From Palsa-1392 sp963819975 (lineage in GTDB: Bacteria > Verrucomicrobiota > Verrucomicrobiia > Chthoniobacterales > UBA10450), in NCBI GenBank assembly GCA_963819975.1, contig CAWFYE010000007.1, positions 682,001-746,000 of the forward strand: a DNA stretch of 64,000 bases. The letters run 5' to 3'. Of this stretch, positions 45,602-56,327 are shown in pieces. The stretch's first letter is position 1. The number at the start of each line of letters is the position of its first letter. Made by a program: the position numbers and the translations under genes. The notes under the pieces were generated by a model. The model worked only from the letters and a program-made list of their open reading frames with translations, did not search any database and had not been told where the DNA came from.

Positions 45602-47666
45602 CTATTGCGGATTAGAGGTGCCGGCCAGTTTTTGGAAACGCGGATCGCTCTGCAGCGAATCGAACATCGGATCCAGCCGAAGAAGGGCAGGGGTAAGTGG
45701 CATGCCGGTCGCCAACCCGCCATTGCAGGGAATCGAAAGGATTTTTTGTAAGGCGGCGATTGCTCGGTCGGGTTCGCCGAGGCGGGCCGCGATCCGGGCG
45801 AGGATATCAATCGGCTGCAGACCATTCGCGGCGTCTTTCTCGATCGGACCCGTGGCGATGGCGCGCTCGACCAGCGTGAAGGCGGCGGCTTTGTCGCCCA
45901 GACCCATCGTGACGAGGGCCAGATCTTGCAGAAGAGAAGCGTTGTCCGGTTGTTCTTCCAGCAACGGTTCCAACTCGCGACGCGCCTCTGCGCCAGGTTT
46001 CCTGAGCCGCCGCCGCATCGCCGGCAACTTCCTGGGCCCAGCCTAACCAAAAGCGGAGCTCGCCATTGAGGTAACCTAATCCCGGATCAGGCGTGGCCAG
46101 GATCTCTTTAAGGCGCGGGATGATTTGGGCCGGTCGGCGTTCCAGGATGGCTTGATAAGCCAGTGTCTCCCACGCAGTCGGATCGCCCGGATCAGGTTGC
46201 AGGTGAGCGAGGAACGCCGCTGCCTTTGGCAAGTCGCCTTCGGCCTGCGCAATCGCCGCCTTTTCCACCAGGGCATCGATGTCGCCCGGCATGATATCCA
46301 AAATGCGATCCAGCTTTCCGAGCGCGTCGGGGAAACGACGAAGCATAATATAGAATTGGGCTTGTCGGGTAATAAGACTCACATTGCGCGGGTCCAGTCG
46401 CTCGGCTTCGTTGAAGTAGGACTCGCTACGCTCCCACTGCCCCTGATCTCGTGCGAGGAAGGCAAGTGACTCAGGGACACGGCTGTTGTTGGGCAAGAAT
46501 TGCTGGGCTTTCTCATAGCAACGGACCGCCGTCTCGTAGTCGCCCACACAGCCGTAATTGTAATAACCCTTTGCCACCCAGGCTTCGCCGAGATTGGGCT
46601 CCAGAGCGAGCGCAGTTTCTGCTGCCTGCCGCGCCTCTTCGCGAAGGGCGATGGTTGGCTGGAGATTCCGTGTGTGATAGCCGCGCGCATCCACATAGGA
46701 GAGTAGCGCCCAGGCCAAAGCAAACTTCTTGTCCAACCTGACCGCTTCTCTAAAATGCTTTTGCGCGCCGAGGTAGTTGCCAGGTGTGTTTTGCGTTTTC
46801 AACGTAAAAGCCAGGCCTCGCAGGTAAGCATCGTAGGCCTCCGGGTTATCGGTCGGTTTGGCGACCATCGCCTGCTCCTCCTGTCCCGTCAGGTGCGCGC
46901 TTAACCGATCGGCAATAGCTTTGGCCACCTCGCTCTCGACGGAAAAGATGTCGACGAGTTTCCGATCAAAGCTTTCGGCCCAAAGGTGCGAGTCATCGGC
47001 GGCTTTGATTAGTTGCACGTTGACACGCACCTGGTCGCCTTGCTTCTGCACGCTCCCCTCCAGGATATGAGCGACGCCCAGTTGCCGGGCGATCTCGGGC
47101 AGGTTGTCCGGCGCGCTCTCGTAGTGCTGCGTCGAAGCCTGCGCGATCACCTTTAAGTCGGCGACCTTGGAGAGGCGGGTCAGGATCTCGGCCTAGATAC
47201 CTTCGGCAAAGTAGGCATTGGCTCTTCCGCACTCAGGTTTTGAAAGGGCAGGACGGCGATCGACTTGCTTTCGATGGCTGCGCTGGATGCTGGTTGCCTG
47301 GCCACCGGGCTTGTTGGTAGCGAAGGCAAGAATCGAACGACCGTCACGCCCGCGGCCAGAGCGGCAATCGTGACAATCAGAGCGGTCAGCCGGCGCCCGG
47401 TCGGTACGAGTGATCCGGTGATCGACTTCTTCTTCGCGTTTGATCCCTTCCGGCGCTAACTCAAAGGCCCAGGCCGAAACCACCGCGATGGGAAAACCGA
47501 CGATCGTGAGGAGAACAACTGCCCTAACGACCCAGTTTGGAATGTCGAAAAGAGGAAAGACCTGCGTCGCAACCTGGATGAGCAGGCAGGAGACAACGAG
47601 GTAGGCGGCCGCGACGGTATTGACACGGCGCCGTTTCAGCTCGGCCAAGAGATTGCTCAGGTTCAC
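45602..47666 (-). pseudogene. FlgO/TolB-TPR family copy 4, multiple frameshifts and one amber codon
   Basis: The anchor (NLLAELKRRRVNTVAAAYLV) is followed by frameshifts after KREEEVDH and again near NAYFAEGI. A TAG lies at 47193-47195 where relatives have Gln (EGIQDEIL). From there the FlgO-like and TPR regions are open (AHILEGSVQKQGDQVRVNV, then YLRGLAFTL) to near residue 450. A further indel near 46020 shifts the C-terminal part (ELEPLLEEQPDNASLLQDL). The start GTG overlaps the stop of the amidohydrolase remnant (GTGA), a coupled arrangement preserved from before decay. Confidence 0.8.
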
Positions 47667-49675
47667 GGGGACGGCTGTCCAGCGCCGCGCTCCGCGATGC
47701 CGAGAGCTTTCTCGATCGCCGCCGGGTTGTAGACTTTTCCGCCTTTGATCACAGTCGTGATTTTCCGCAGGTCACGAATGTTCTTTGCTCGGATCGCCAT
47801 CGATCAGGATCAGGTCGGCCAGTTTCCCGGCCGCGATCACTCCGCGGTCTTTGTCCACGCCCATGACCAGGGCCGGGGTGAGGGTCGCCATGCGCAACAC
47901 TTCGGCCGCCGGGAATTCCGGCGCGGACATAAAGCTCCAGCTCGTGGTGCAGGGTATAACCCGGGAGCGCGTCGGTTCCCGGGATGATCGTGACGCCGGC
48001 ATCGTGGACGCTTTGAGCAGACGTCAGCATGGCCGGGAACGCTTCTCGGTACGCCGCCGCTTTGTCCGGCGGAGCTTCGAGCGCGCCGCTCCGCATGGCG
48101 CGACGGATCTGCGCCGGAAAACGCGGCACGATCTCCTCCAGGCCGGGCGTAACCGCGCTCGGATCCCCGCAGAAAAGTCCTTCGAAAACGTGCATCGTCG
48201 GATCGAGCACGGTGTGATGCTGCTTTGAGAAAATCGATGAACTCGCGCACCACCGGTTTGTCCGGCCGTGAACTCGCGCGCGTGCTCCGCCACCTTGATG
48301 AAGCGATCGCGATTGCGCGTTTCCTTCACTTCGGGAAAAAGGAAATTCAGCTCGATGAAATTGAAATGCTGGATTTCGTCCGCGCCGCCTTCGATGAACT
48401 GCCGGGCCGACATGAAAGCCGGGACGTGGCCGCTGACCCGCATCCCGTGCCCATGCGCGCTGATCGGCGATGATCGGGACCAGCTCCGGTTTGATCGAGG
48501 AATAGATCTTGATCTGCACATAGCCGTGGTCGGCGTACCAATCGACGTCCTTGATCGCTTCGGCGGCGTTATCGGCTCGCATCTTGGTCGGGCCGGCAAA
48601 CTCTCCCGTGCCGTCGATGATTCCGGCCTTCAAAACTCGCGGTCCCAGCTCGCTGCCTTCGTCGTATCGCGCCACGCGTTCGAGGAAGGCGTCGGTGTCG
48701 TTTCCCATGTCGCGCGCGCTCGTCACACCGTTGGCGAGGTCGAGTGCGCCGTCTTCGGGGCTGCTAAAATGCTGGTGATTGTCCCAAAGCCCTGGCATCA
48801 GGAAGCGGCCCCCGGCGTCGATCACTTCCGCGTTGGCCGCTGGTTTGAAATCGGCGTCCGCGGCGATGCGGATAATGCGATCGCCGCGCACCAACACGCT
48901 GCGCCCCGGTGTGACGCTGAGATCGCGCGGATCGAACAGACGCGCGTTGCGGATGACCAGATCGTCCTTCGGAATGCGAGTCATTTCCTGCGCGAGGCGT
49001 CGCGACCAATCGGCGTCAATTTTTTGCTGGGCGGTGCGCAATTTCTCGATCGCTGCTTCGTAAGGACGCGAAACTACTGATAACCAGCCGCCAGCCGTCG
49101 CCATGCCATCATCGGGTCCGAGCCAGATTGTTTGCGGGGTGAAACCGAGGCCGGTGATGCGATAGGCGGTCAGCTCGTTCTGGCCGGCAATGACCTTTTC
49201 GCTCGGCTCGATGCTGACCTCGCCCGCCGGCAACAGCGCGAGCTTGCGACCCGGGCGCTTTGAGGAGCGCGCGGGCCAGCACGGTCGTGAATTCCGGCGG
49301 CGCATCCAGCGGGAGGTAGAACGCTTTTCCGTTGACCGCCTGCTCGCCTTTTTCGCTCCGGTTCTGCCAGGTCGCACGGCCGTCCTTCATTTCGAAGCGC
49401 TCTTCGACCGGCGCTTTCATGTAATCGTTGCCGCGACCTTCGTATGCGATTGGCAGGCCTTCGGCATCGAGTGTCCACGTGGCCACGATGTGATTGCCGC
49501 GGCCGCGATCGTTGAAGGAATATTCAGCGCGGACCTCACCACCGGGCTGCTTTTGCACGGTCTGGGTCCCGGCCAGGTTTCCCTGGAGAAAGATCTTGTC
49601 GGTGCGTTGCGCAGTCGCCGTCTGCGCCAGGCCGAAGAAAACGAGCGTGCATGCGAGGAGTCTCTGTTTGTTCAT
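47663..49675 (-). pseudogene. Secreted amidohydrolase (imidazolonepropionase-like), frameshifted
   Basis: A signal peptide (NKQRLLACTLVFFGLAQTATA) opens an N-terminal domain. After an indel near 49260 coding resumes (VSIEPSEKVIAGQNELTAY). An amidohydrolase domain follows with the first metal motif PGLWDNHQHF. More indels occur near 48465, 48250 and 47940. The end (GVIAAGKLADLILIDGDP, then after an indel KITTVIKGGKVYNPA) is typical of imidazolonepropionase-like enzymes. The stop overlaps the start of FlgO copy 4 (GTGA). It is the only non-TPR member of the array. Confidence 0.8.
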
Positions 49676-49698
49676 AATCTTTTAGCGGGATCACAAGC

Positions 49699-49822
49699 TC
49701 AGGGACGAGCATGGGGCACCGGAAACTTCAACGGCTGTTTCGGTGGCCACGGCAGGCCCAACTCGGCGAGGCAAGCTTTGAAGCGCGGAGTTGCCTCGAG
49801 ATCAAATGGCGCACCGTGGTTC
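49699..49822 (-). pseudogene. Detached C-terminal fragment of a TPR-type protein
   Basis: Between the amidohydrolase remnant and FlgO copy 5 the minus strand reads LNHGAPFDLEATPRFKACL, then GLPWPPKQP and a stop. The D..PRFK..L pattern is the usual end of large TPR proteins of this kind, but the sequence is not the end of any copy in the window. It appears to be another leftover gene end, immediately downstream of copy 5. Confidence 0.45.
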
Positions 49823-50463
49823 AATTGTCTTTCGGCGCAAGCGATTCAACGATCTTCTCGAAGCGCGGATCGCCTCGGAGAGGATCCCAATCGGGAAAGA
49901 GGCGGAGAACACCATAGCTGGGCCCGCCCGTTGTCTGCACGACGCGCACCAATTGTTCAAGAGCAAGATCCTTCTCCCCAACCCAGCCATAAATTGAAGC
50001 CAGCCGCGCCATGATGTGCTTCCCGTTGATGGCATCCTTAATCGGCGGCGTCAGATCGGCGGCGCGTCGGCCTTCGCGTAATGCATCCTCTTTGCGACCC
50101 AGCGCTGCTCGGTGCCGTAATGCGTCCCAGAAAAAACAAACCCAGCGACATCGCGCCTGCGATGATAACGACAAAAATCCAGGCGCGAGGACGCGGCCGT
50201 TGCGCCGCCAGCGCAAGATCGACCTCTTCCGTGCGCTTCAGTCCTTCCGGCGTGAGTTCGAACGCCCAGGCGATGACGAGCGCGATGGGAAACCCGATCA
50301 CAATGACGAGCACGGTTAATCGCACTGCCCAATTTGGAATCTCGAAAAACGGGAAGACCTGGGTAGCTACTTGAACAAGCAGCCATCCGACGACCGCATA
50401 AGCTACCGCAACCTTGTAAACATTGCGCCGCTTCAGCTCGGCAAAGAAGTTGCGCGGGTTCAT
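49821..50463 (-). pseudogene. FlgO/TolB-TPR family copy 5, middle deleted
   Basis: The anchor is complete and conserved (NFFAELKRRNVYKVAVAYAV, then AWAFELTPEG and one more membrane span to FFLGRITAPS). The sequence then goes directly to the last TPR region in another frame (ALGRKEDALREGRRAADL) and the normal end (DWDPLRGDPRFEKIVESL). The FlgO domain and most TPRs are gone. The deletion is of the same kind as in copy 2 but has different endpoints. The gene starts seven bases after the stop of copy 6. Confidence 0.8.
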
Positions 50464-50469
50464 GGGTCT

Positions 50470-52494
50470 TTACTGGTAGATCGTCTTCGGCTCCGGGCCT
50501 TCGACGAGCGCTTTGAAACGTGGATTTGAGCGTAGCGGATCCCAGGTGGGATCGAGGCGCAGGGCGGCCTGAGTGAGCGGAAAGGCGCCATACGGAGTGG
50601 TGAGCAGCCGCTCGATACGCGTGATCGCGCGCTCACTTTCGCCCACCTGCGCTTCGATGCTGGCCAGATTTTCTTCCGCGACCGGTCCCTAGACGGGATC
50701 CTCGGAGGCCGGCATCATTGCGACGGCGTTCTCGCCTTCGCGCAAGGCGGCTTCCTTGTGGCCAAGTCCGGCCTCACAATAAGCCAGCCCGACGACAAGA
50801 AATTGGTTGCGCGGTTGTTCCTGCTGCTGCAGTTCCAGGTTCGCTTTCCCTTTGAGAAACGCCTGCCGGGCTCCCTCCGCATCGCCGGCCAGCGATCGTA
50901 GCCAGCCGAGGAACTGCCAGTCCGTGTGATCTTCGACCGGCGGTTTTCCCCCTTCGCTGGCAGCCGCCTTTTCCAAAAGGCGCGCTCCTTCGGCAAAACG
51001 TCGCTCGAGCATCAGCTGGACGACCCGCACGCCGACGGCCGAATCGTCTTTTGCGTTTGCCGGGACGCGGTCGAGGACGGATTGCGCCGCCGCCAAGTTC
51101 CCCGTTTTCTGAAAATACATGACCTCGTTAGCAAGGATGTCCGTGTCATCCGGGGCGATGGCCAGCGCGTGCTCGATCATCTTCCGGGTAGCCGCATGGT
51201 CGCGCACCATGGAGCAGGTCCAGGCGCGATCCATCCAGAGCTGCGCGTCGCGCGGATTCAGTTTGGTCGCTTCTGCGTAAAGGCGCAGGCTTTCTTTCCA
51301 GCGGCTTTGCCGCCGAGCGATGCGAGCCAGCGCCGTGATCGCCTCGCTGCTGCTCGGCACTTCGTGCTGAAGCTGCTCAAAAAGAATCCGGGCTCCGCTG
51401 TAATCGCGTACGATGTGGTAGCGGTAATAGGCATTGGCGAGGAGCGTTTCGGCTGAGTTCGGATCGAGCCGCGTGGCTGTCTCCGCGGCTGTTCGGGCCG
51501 CTTCCTCCCGCGCTGAACTCACGTCGATCCGGTTGAAAACGAGGTTTGCGTTGACCCGCGAGAGAGCGGCCCACGCCTTGGCAAAGTTCGGATCAAGCCG
51601 GACCGCTTCGGCGAACGACTTGGCGGCTTTTATTGAGTCCTCGGATGCTTGGCCCGGGCGCGAAAAATAGTCGAGTCCGCGGAGGTAGGCATCGTAGGCC
51701 ATGAGTTGGTTGGTCGGCTTGTCTGCGATCGCTTTTTGTTCGCGGCCGCTCAATTTGGCCTGGAGCGTTTTTGCAATGGCGGTCGCGACTTCGCTTTGCA
51801 CCGCGAAGATGTCAGTCAGGTTTCGGTCGTAGAGCTCGGCCCAAAGGTGCTCGTCGTTCTGGGCGGCGATCAACTGCACGTTGATCCGGACGCGGTCACC
51901 CACTTTCTGCACGCTGCCCTCGACCAGGTTCGCCACGCCCAGTTGCCGCGCGATCTCGGCCACGTTCTCGGCTTTGCTCCGATAGCGCTCGGTCGAGCTG
52001 CGCGAGATGACCTTCAGCTCGCCAATCTTCGCCAGGCGGGTGATGATTTCATCCTGCATGCCGTCCGCGAAATAGGCGTTGGCTTTGTCTGCGCTCAGGT
52101 TCTCGAAGGGTAGAACCGCGAGCGAGCGCTCGGTCGAGCGGCTTTGTTGGTTAGGCGCGGTGTAGCGCCCGGCGAAAAAGAGCGCAACCGAGAGGAGCGT
52201 GCCGACCACGACGATGTAAATCCAAGTGTGACCTCCGCTTCGGGCTGACCCTGGTGCGTCGGAATCAGTTCGCTTCAATCCTTCCGGCGTGAGGTCGAAC
52301 GCCCAGGCGAGAACGAGGGCGACCGGGAAACCGAGGCAGAGAAGAAGAATGATTGCCCTAACGATCCAATTCGGAATTTCGAAGAACGGGAAGATCTGAG
52401 TCGCGACCTGAATGAGCAGCCAGGCCACCACGACATACGCGACCGCCACCTTGTAAACGCTGCGTCGCTTCAGTTCGTTGAAGAAGTTCATCAT
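50470..52494 (-). pseudogene. FlgO/TolB-TPR family copy 6, interrupted by one amber codon
   Basis: Complete layout: anchor (NFFNELKRRSVYKVAVAYVV), FlgO-like domain (SLAVLPFENLSADKANAYF, DGMQDEIITRLAKIGELKV, NLVEGSVQKVGDRVRINVQ), and TPRs to ASEDPV. A TAG at 50689-50691 follows. The same frame then continues as GPVAEENLASIEAQVGESE to the usual end (DPLRSNPRFKALVEG) and TAA at 50470-50472. If the TAG is a base-call error the gene is intact, about 674 residues. If it is real, about 600 residues are still made, missing the last TPR. The start overlaps the stop of copy 7 (ATGA). Confidence 0.75.
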
Positions 52495-54482
52495 TTCGCT
52501 TCTGCGAGCTGCTGAAATCTCGGGTCGCCTCGAATCTTGTCCCAGATGGGATCGAGCCGCAGATAGGCCGGCGTGAGTCCATCCAGGGACGGGAGGGCGA
52601 GCGCGCGTTCGATGTGCGGAAGTGCGCTCGACGCGTCGCCCAAAGAGGCGTAGGCGCGCCCGATTGTTTCCTCGGAATTGCCCAGCCGCCAGAGGTCATG
52701 CTCAGTCGCGCGCAGTAATTCCTGCGACTGGCGATCCACCGCCGCCCGGTCGCCCAGGGCCGCGGCGATGTCGATGGAGAGATCGCCGATCTCGCGGCTG
52801 CGATCTCCTTGCCGCCGCTGTTCTTCCAACTGGTGCCGCGTCTCTTCCAGGGCGGATTTGGCGGCGGCAAGATTACCGGCCATGACCTGCTGGAACGCGA
52901 TCCCGAGACGCGCGTATCTCGCTTCCTCCGGATCCGCCCCGTCCAGGCGCTCTGAAAAGGCGGCGATTGCGCGCTCGAACTCGCGGCGGAAAGCAAGGAG
53001 CGAAATGTAATCGCGAAAAAGGCGCCAGGTTCCGAGAGTCAACTCCAGCGGAGCGAGCGCCTTGTCCGCGCTCTTCAGGTCGCCTTCGCCCAGCCAGGTC
53101 TCGATCTTTTCCGCGACGACCGTTTTGTCGTTTGGGAGAAGGGCCAGCGCACGATCGAACATCGCGCGGGCCTCTTCGAAATGGCGCAGGCCGCGATGAC
53201 TGCGGCCGAGATTGACCCAGATATCGGGGTTCCGCGGATCGAGGACGGCGGCTTCGAGTTGCAGGCGGATGGATTCCTCGATCTTGCCCTGCCGGCGCTT
53301 CACCATGGCAGTCATCGTGATGGCGTTGGCGTAGCTCGGCGAAAGCTCGTGCGCCCGTTCGAATTCCTGCAGTGCGCGCTCGAAATCCTGCTGGCAATAA
53401 TAATAGAAGGAGCCCGCGGCAGCGTGTGCTTCGCTGGAATCGGGATGCAAACGCATTGCCGTGTCGGTCGCCTCTTTGGCAATCGCGAGCTGGGCGGGAG
53501 TGCCGTCGCCGGCGAAATACTTCCACGCCTCGCGATTGGCGAGATAGGCCCAGGCGAGCGCAAACTGCGGATCCAATTCCACCGCGCGCCGAAAATATTT
53601 GCGCGCTTCCTCAACCAGTTCGTCGCCCTGCGAATTATCGAGGGCCAGTCCGCGCAGAAAGGCGTCGTATGCCTCCGAGTTCTGCGTCGGCGCGCGCGCC
53701 AGTTCGTGTTTTTCGCGGCCGGTGAGAGTGGCTTCGAGCGAGCTGGCGATGCGCTGCGCGACTTCACTTTCGACCGCGAAGACGTCGAGCAGCTTCCGGT
53801 CGTAAGTCTCCGCCCAGAGATGCGAATCGCCTTCCGCCTTGATGAGCTGCACGTTCACCCGCACCGAATCGTTTACCTTCTGCACGCTGCCTTCCAGAAT
53901 GTGGGCAACGCCAAGTTGTTTCGCGATTTCTGCGATATTCCCCGGCTTGCTCTGAAACTGCTGCGTCGAGGTACGCGAAATCACCTTCAGCTCCGCGATC
54001 TTCGAGAGCCGGGTCAAAATCTCATCCTGAATCCCATCGGCAAAATAGGCGTTGGTCTTCTCCTCGCTCAGGTTCGTGAAGGGCAAGACCGCAATCGATT
54101 TTGCGGAGGGCGGAGACGTTTTCGCCCCCTTCGGACGCAGCAGCTGAAAAAACAGTAGTCCCGCCGCAACCAACCCCACGACCAGAATGAAGGCGGCAAA
54201 CTTTTGCCGGCTCCATTGCGGAATGTGTTCGCCAGGCAAAACGTTCTCCGTCCGTTTCATCCCGTCTGGCGTCATCTCAAACGCCCAGGCGATGACGAGT
54301 GCGAATGGGAAACCGAGGAGGGTGAGCACCACCACCGCAGTCGTTAGACTATCGGGCAAATGCAACGCCGGCACGATCGTCACTGCGACCTGCATGACGA
54401 GCCAGCCGACAACCGCGTAGCCGACCGCGACTTTATAGACATTGCGACGCTTAAGTTCGGAGAAGAAGCGACGCGTGTTCAT
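52491..54482 (-). CDS. FlgO/TolB-like domain TPR protein, copy 7 (intact, first of the array)
   Basis: 663 residues starting at the ATG at 54482 (NTRRFFSELKRRNVYKVAV). A longer frame upstream has no matching family sequence. The anchor has membrane spans near 15-35 and 40-60, ending in AWAFEMTPDGMKR, and a third span near 93-112. The FlgO/TolB-like domain follows (SIAVLPFTNLSEEKTNAYF, GIQDEILTRLSKIAELKVI, HILEGSVQKVNDSVRVNVQ). TPR repeats fill residues 270-650. It is the first gene of the leftward array and the only one there without a visible lesion. Function unknown; a membrane-bound assembly or sensing role is inference. Confidence 0.85.
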   Translation of the reverse strand: MNTRRFFSELKRRNVYKVAVGYAVVGWLVMQVAVTIVPALHLPDSLTTAVVVLTLLGFPFALVIAWAFEMTPDGMKRTENVLPGEHIPQWSRQKFAAFILVVGLVAAGLLFFQLLRPKGAKTSPPSAKSIAVLPFTNLSEEKTNAYFADGIQDEILTRLSKIAELKVISRTSTQQFQSKPGNIAEIAKQLGVAHILEGSVQKVNDSVRVNVQLIKAEGDSHLWAETYDRKLLDVFAVESEVAQRIASSLEATLTGREKHELARAPTQNSEAYDAFLRGLALDNSQGDELVEEARKYFRRAVELDPQFALAWAYLANREAWKYFAGDGTPAQLAIAKEATDTAMRLHPDSSEAHAAAGSFYYYCQQDFERALQEFERAHELSPSYANAITMTAMVKRRQGKIEESIRLQLEAAVLDPRNPDIWVNLGRSHRGLRHFEEARAMFDRALALLPNDKTVVAEKIETWLGEGDLKSADKALAPLELTLGTWRLFRDYISLLAFRREFERAIAAFSERLDGADPEEARYARLGIAFQQVMAGNLAAAKSALEETRHQLEEQRRQGDRSREIGDLSIDIAAALGDRAAVDRQSQELLRATEHDLWRLGNSEETIGRAYASLGDASSALPHIERALALPSLDGLTPAYLRLDPIWDKIRGDPRFQQLAEAK

Positions 54483-54680
54483 ACGAAAACTGCCCCGGGG
54501 TTCTGTTGCAGGCTGTTCCGCAGGCAGATGATCGTCATAACCGGTTGAAACGCAATCATTGACAGGCAAGCCCTGCTTTTTGCCACGAGCGTTTGGAGCC
54601 AACCCGGGGACGAGATCTTTTTGTCAGGCAGATCTGATTTATTGCTAGTGGAGCAGGCTCCGTGGCTACAGAATTTCTCA

Positions 54681-56318
54681 ATGAAGCGCGTTTTTATCAT
54701 AGGCCTTTCCGTTTTGCTCGTCGTAACCGTCAGCCGAGCCGCCGAAAAGACGAGCCCAGCCGGCTCGCACGCCGGCCACGCGTCCGGCAAAGTCAGCTTC
54801 CCGATTAGCTGTTCGCCAGCGGCGCAGGCGGAATTCAATAACGCCGTCACTCTTCTCCATCACATGACCTATCCGCAGGCGCGCGCAGCCTTCGAGCAGG
54901 TCGCCAAGACCGATCCGAGTTGTGCGATGGCGCACTGGGGGATCGCGATGACTTTATTCCAGCCACTTTGGCCGACCCGGCCCAGCTCGGAAGACCTCCA
55001 GCGCGGCTGGGATGAGGTTCAGAAAGCCAAAAGCCTCAATCCGCCGACTAAACGCGAGCAGCTTTTCGTGGCGGCGACCGAAGCGTTTTTCCTCGATCCG
55101 GCCGGGAGGGACTACTGGCTGCGCATCGGCCGCTGGGAGCAGGCGATGGAGAAAGTCTACAAGGCCTATCCCAACGATCCTGAGGTCGAAGTCTTTTATG
55201 CGCTCGCTATTCTCGCGACCGCGCCTCCCAACGCCGTCTCACGCGAGAATTCCGATCGGGCGGCGGAAATTCTTCTCCGCGTTTACAAGCAGAATCCCGA
55301 TCATCCAGGCGCGATGCACTACCTCGTGCATGCCAACGACGTCCCGGGCCGCGAACGCGAATCACTCGAGATCACACGCAAATACGAAACGGTCGCGCCG
55401 GACAATCCGCACGCGCTCCACATGCCGACTCATATATACACCCGTCTCGGTGACTGGGACGGGGTGATTCGCGGCAATCTGCGTGCAGCCGACGCGGCCT
55501 TGAAATATCCGGCGGGCGATAAGGACCAATTCGTCTGGGATGAGTTTCCGCACGCCATCGAGTACCTCATCTATGGCTATCTCCAGAAAGGTCAGGACAG
55601 TGACGCCGCGACCCAGTTAAAACGGCTACGCGGCACCCCAAACCTCGAACCCACTTTCAAGACCGCGTTTCATCTCGCCTCGACTCAGGCGCGTTATACC
55701 TTGGAGCGACGCGCCTGGGATGAGGCGGCGCAGATTGTTCCGCGCCAGCCTGCGACCCTTGACTGGGATAAGTTCACCTGGCCAGAAGCGATCTCCTGGT
55801 TTGCGCAAGGATTGGGCAACGCTCACACCGGCAATATCGAAGAAGCGAAAGCGACCGTCGAACGTCTGAATGAACTGGAAACCACTACCCGCAAGAGCGG
55901 CGAAGAGCTTTTTGCCCGCAACATCCAGATCCTCCGGCTCGAGCTAAAGGCCTGGATTGCTCATGTAGAAAAACACGAGAAAGATGCCGACAAGATGATG
56001 CGGGAAGCCTACGAACTGGAGAGTGCCACGCCCAAGGCTCCGGTTACACCCGGCCCCACTTTGCCCGGCCTCGAACTCATGGGTGACCTTCTCATGGAGC
56101 AAAACCAGCCGGCCGAAGCGCTCGTCTCGTACCGGCGTTCGCTGAAGCTTTATCCGAACCGTTTCAACAGCCTGCTCGGCGCGGCCCGAGCCGCCCAGGC
56201 ACTGAAGGATGAATCCACCGCGCGCACTTATTACCAACAGTTACTCAAGGTCGCGGATAAGGGCACTCGCGAGCCTGCAATGAAAGAAGCGAAGAGTTAT
56301 CTTTCCGAAAAGCAGTGA
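54681..56318 (+). CDS. Secreted TPR protein
   Basis: 545 residues. The ATG at 54681 gives a signal peptide (MKRVFIIGLSVLLVVTVSRA), preferred to the in-frame start at 54621. TPR-like helical repeats cover almost the whole mature protein. AEFNNAVTLLHHMTYPQAR, MAHWGIAMTLFQPLW and MHYLVHANDVPGRERESL are marks of a conserved bacterial TPR family of unknown function with conserved His residues. It is divergent from the FlgO array across about 200 bases, in which I see no defined promoter. Confidence 0.85.
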   Translation: MKRVFIIGLSVLLVVTVSRAAEKTSPAGSHAGHASGKVSFPISCSPAAQAEFNNAVTLLHHMTYPQARAAFEQVAKTDPSCAMAHWGIAMTLFQPLWPTRPSSEDLQRGWDEVQKAKSLNPPTKREQLFVAATEAFFLDPAGRDYWLRIGRWEQAMEKVYKAYPNDPEVEVFYALAILATAPPNAVSRENSDRAAEILLRVYKQNPDHPGAMHYLVHANDVPGRERESLEITRKYETVAPDNPHALHMPTHIYTRLGDWDGVIRGNLRAADAALKYPAGDKDQFVWDEFPHAIEYLIYGYLQKGQDSDAATQLKRLRGTPNLEPTFKTAFHLASTQARYTLERRAWDEAAQIVPRQPATLDWDKFTWPEAISWFAQGLGNAHTGNIEEAKATVERLNELETTTRKSGEELFARNIQILRLELKAWIAHVEKHEKDADKMMREAYELESATPKAPVTPGPTLPGLELMGDLLMEQNQPAEALVSYRRSLKLYPNRFNSLLGAARAAQALKDESTARTYYQQLLKVADKGTREPAMKEAKSYLSEKQ

Positions 56319-56327
56319 CGGTCCGAG

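Noticed and set aside
30020..50691. TAG as a sense codon (recoding) to explain interrupted genes
   Set aside because: TAG ends several clearly normal genes (for example at 15130, 22689 and 25061), one interrupted gene has TAA instead, and frameshifts occur alongside. Decay or read error explains the pattern better.
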